NCBI GenBank assembly: GCA_020050955.1
Contig: JAGVJT010000246.1
Location: forward strand, 1 to 5,896
DNA from: Legionellales bacterium
GTDB lineage: Bacteria; Pseudomonadota; Gammaproteobacteria; Legionellales; Legionellaceae
Length of the DNA: 5,896 nt
Direction of reading: 5' to 3'
Shown here: in pieces, positions 5,084-5,896 of the stretch
Layout: every line of letters starts with the position of its first letter
How positions within the stretch are numbered: position 1 is the stretch's first letter
Translations under genes and position numbers: made by a program
Notes under the pieces: generated by a model
Databases searched by the model: none
What the model was told of the DNA's origin: nothing
What the model saw: the letters and a program-made list of their open reading frames with translations, nothing else

Positions 5084-5896
5084 ATGCCAGACGAGCCCAT
5101 ACCAGGGCTAATGGCGGTAAAAAACTCGTCACCTTGCTGCTTATCAGAAAACAATCCGCTCCTCTTTGGAGCTTGGATCGTCGTAATCTCGTCCGTGCGT
5201 TTTCTCTTTTTTCCATCAGAAGCCCGTCTACCCAATTTGGCATCATCAGCTAGCGTTGTTAACACATCCAGCGCCAACAACTCTTCCTCACTCCTCGTGG
5301 TATCACGCCCCTCAACTTGTCGAACTCTAGAAAAAAATCTGTGCGTCATTGGGGTTTGACTCGCTATGTACTCATCCGTATGTTTTCTCTTTTTTCCGTG
5401 AGTAGTACGATCATCTAATAATCTCGCATCACCTTGGACCCATAACTCATCTCCTGCAGAAAAGTCTTGCTCATCAAAAGAGTTTTGATTGATGTTTTTT
5501 AGCTTTAAACGACGACGATTTAATACTGCTATGGTAAGCACTTCAAACTCTTTGCCATCAACCATGGTAAAGCGCTGTTTGCCTCGCGTCACAATCACTG
5601 CATCCTCAGGACAATCATCTCCATTACTTAATTTTAAACGACGGTTACTTAATGCATTAGCCGTAAGTACTTCAAACTCTTCTCCATTAATCATGGTAAA
5701 ACGCTTTGTACCTCGCGTCTCAATCACTGCATCATCAGGGCAATCATCTCCATTACTTAGTTTTAAACGACGGCTACTTAATGCTGCTATGGTAAGCACT
5801 TCAAACTCTTCGCCATTCACTGTCGTAAAGCGCTGTTTGCCTCGCGTCTCAATCACTGCATCCTCAGGGCAATCATCTCCATTACTTAGTTTTAAA
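5074..5896 (-). CDS. Repeat protein with two NLS-like KKRK blocks, C-terminal part; unknown function
   Basis: The frame is open from the right edge to the TGA at 5076-5074, giving 273 visible residues; the true start lies outside (the GTG at 5856 is an internal valine in a repeat). Not recognised as any named family. In visible numbering, residues 1-43, 44-86 and 87-129 are tandem repeats beginning LKLSNGDDCP and containing RF, NGEEFEVLT or DGKEFEVLT, then RR. The pattern suggests beta-hairpin repeats with one Cys each. An acidic linker follows, then two copies of a 23-residue block at 167-189 and 228-250. Each starts GKKRK(H/R)TDE and ends FFS or LFS; KKRK resembles a monopartite nuclear localisation signal. 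The end is polar and glycine/serine-rich (PGMGSSGMGS). There is no membrane segment in the visible part. Internal duplication and nuclear-type signals fit a host-directed effector of an intracellular bacterium, which is inference; a bacterial nucleic-acid-binding protein is an alternative. Confidence 0.85.
   Translation of the reverse strand, partial: LKLSNGDDCPEDAVIETRGKQRFTTVNGEEFEVLTIAALSSRRLKLSNGDDCPDDAVIETRGTKRFTMINGEEFEVLTANALSNRRLKLSNGDDCPEDAVIVTRGKQRFTMVDGKEFEVLTIAVLNRRRLKLKNINQNSFDEQDFSAGDELWVQGDARLLDDRTTHGKKRKHTDEYIASQTPMTHRFFSRVRQVEGRDTTRSEEELLALDVLTTLADDAKLGRRASDGKKRKRTDEITTIQAPKRSGLFSDKQQGDEFFTAISPGMGSSGMGS
5146..5214 (-). repeat. KKRK block, copy 2 (23 codons)
   Basis: Encodes GKKRKRTDE, then 14 residues ending SGLFS. 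It lies 183 bp (61 codons) after copy 1. Shared positions beyond the basic core include TDE, Q-x-P (as QTP or QAP) and the final FS, so the similarity covers a block and not just lysine/arginine codons. Confidence 0.8.
5329..5397 (-). repeat. KKRK block, copy 1 (23 codons)
   Basis: Encodes GKKRKHTDE, then 14 residues ending HRFFS. It aligns without gaps to copy 2. The first 27 bases match copy 2 at 24 positions, so the pair arose by duplication or is under strong constraint. KKRKH fits the K-(K/R)-X-(K/R) nuclear-import pattern. Confidence 0.8.
5509..5896 (-). repeat. Tandem 129-bp coding repeats, three units, array continues past the edge
   Basis: Units at 5895-5767, 5766-5638 and 5637-5509, all in frame, each encoding 43 residues. 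A hand count gives about 20 differences in 129 bases between the first two units (about 84% identity), and 7-8 amino-acid changes per 43 between the first unit and each of the others. The last unit is followed by a decayed start of another (LKLKN), where the array ends. The upstream boundary is outside the window. Confidence 0.95.

Noticed and set aside
5049..5359. ORFs at 5049-5246 (minus) and 5084-5359 (plus)
   Set aside because: Both are alternative-frame readings of the repeat-protein gene, whose own frame shows clear amino-acid repeats.
5854..5856. GTG at 5856 as start of the repeat protein
   Set aside because: It is the valine of a repeat unit; the frame remains open and repeat-like to the window edge.
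5509..5896. Possible CRISPR array from regularly spaced repeats
   Set aside because: The units are contiguous 129-bp coding repeats with no unique spacers and preserved reading frame.

Overview
The window looks like chromosomal DNA of a moderately AT-rich gammaproteobacterium, most likely from the Legionellales (Coxiella/Legionella relatives). The best clue is the DsbA-type protein at 633-1415, which closely resembles the Com1 antigen family of Coxiella and Legionella. The UvrD, MlaA and GlyQ proteins also read as gammaproteobacterial. An intracellular, host-associated lifestyle is suggested, but not proven, by the repeat protein at the right edge. Species cannot be assigned from the sequence alone.

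Layout: (1) Positions 1-3649 on the minus strand form a tight co-directional run read as uvrD, then com1/dsbA-like, then glyQ. glyQ is cut by the left edge after 208 codons. Spacing is 62 bp between uvrD and com1 and only 7 bp between com1 and glyQ, where the com1 stop codon lies inside the glyQ Shine-Dalgarno. No terminator is visible between these genes, so they probably form an operon. (2) Positions 3650-3815 are the divergent uvrD/mlaA intergenic region, with a nested dyad and a weak candidate uvrD promoter. (3) Positions 3816-4613 on the plus strand encode the outer-membrane lipoprotein MlaA (VacJ). (4) At 4582-4773 on the minus strand, a 63-codon, highly basic ORF with a very strong Shine-Dalgarno converges on mlaA and overlaps its 3' end by 32 bp. 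(5) Positions 4774-5073 are an AT-rich non-coding stretch with three hairpin-like dyads and a three-unit degenerate direct repeat of about 21 bp. (6) From 5074 to the right edge on the minus strand is the C-terminal part of an unrecognised protein. It has at least three tandem 43-residue (129-bp) repeats, followed by two copies of a 23-residue block opening with GKKRK, which resembles a eukaryotic nuclear localisation signal.

The housekeeping genes cover DNA repair (UvrD), periplasmic thiol chemistry (Com1/DsbA), translation (GlyQ) and outer-membrane lipid asymmetry (MlaA). They share little beyond co-transcription. The right-hand third is accessory in character. The repeat protein with paired NLS-like motifs is the most interesting object: it could be a nucleus-targeted effector of an intracellular bacterium, but that rests on motif inspection only.
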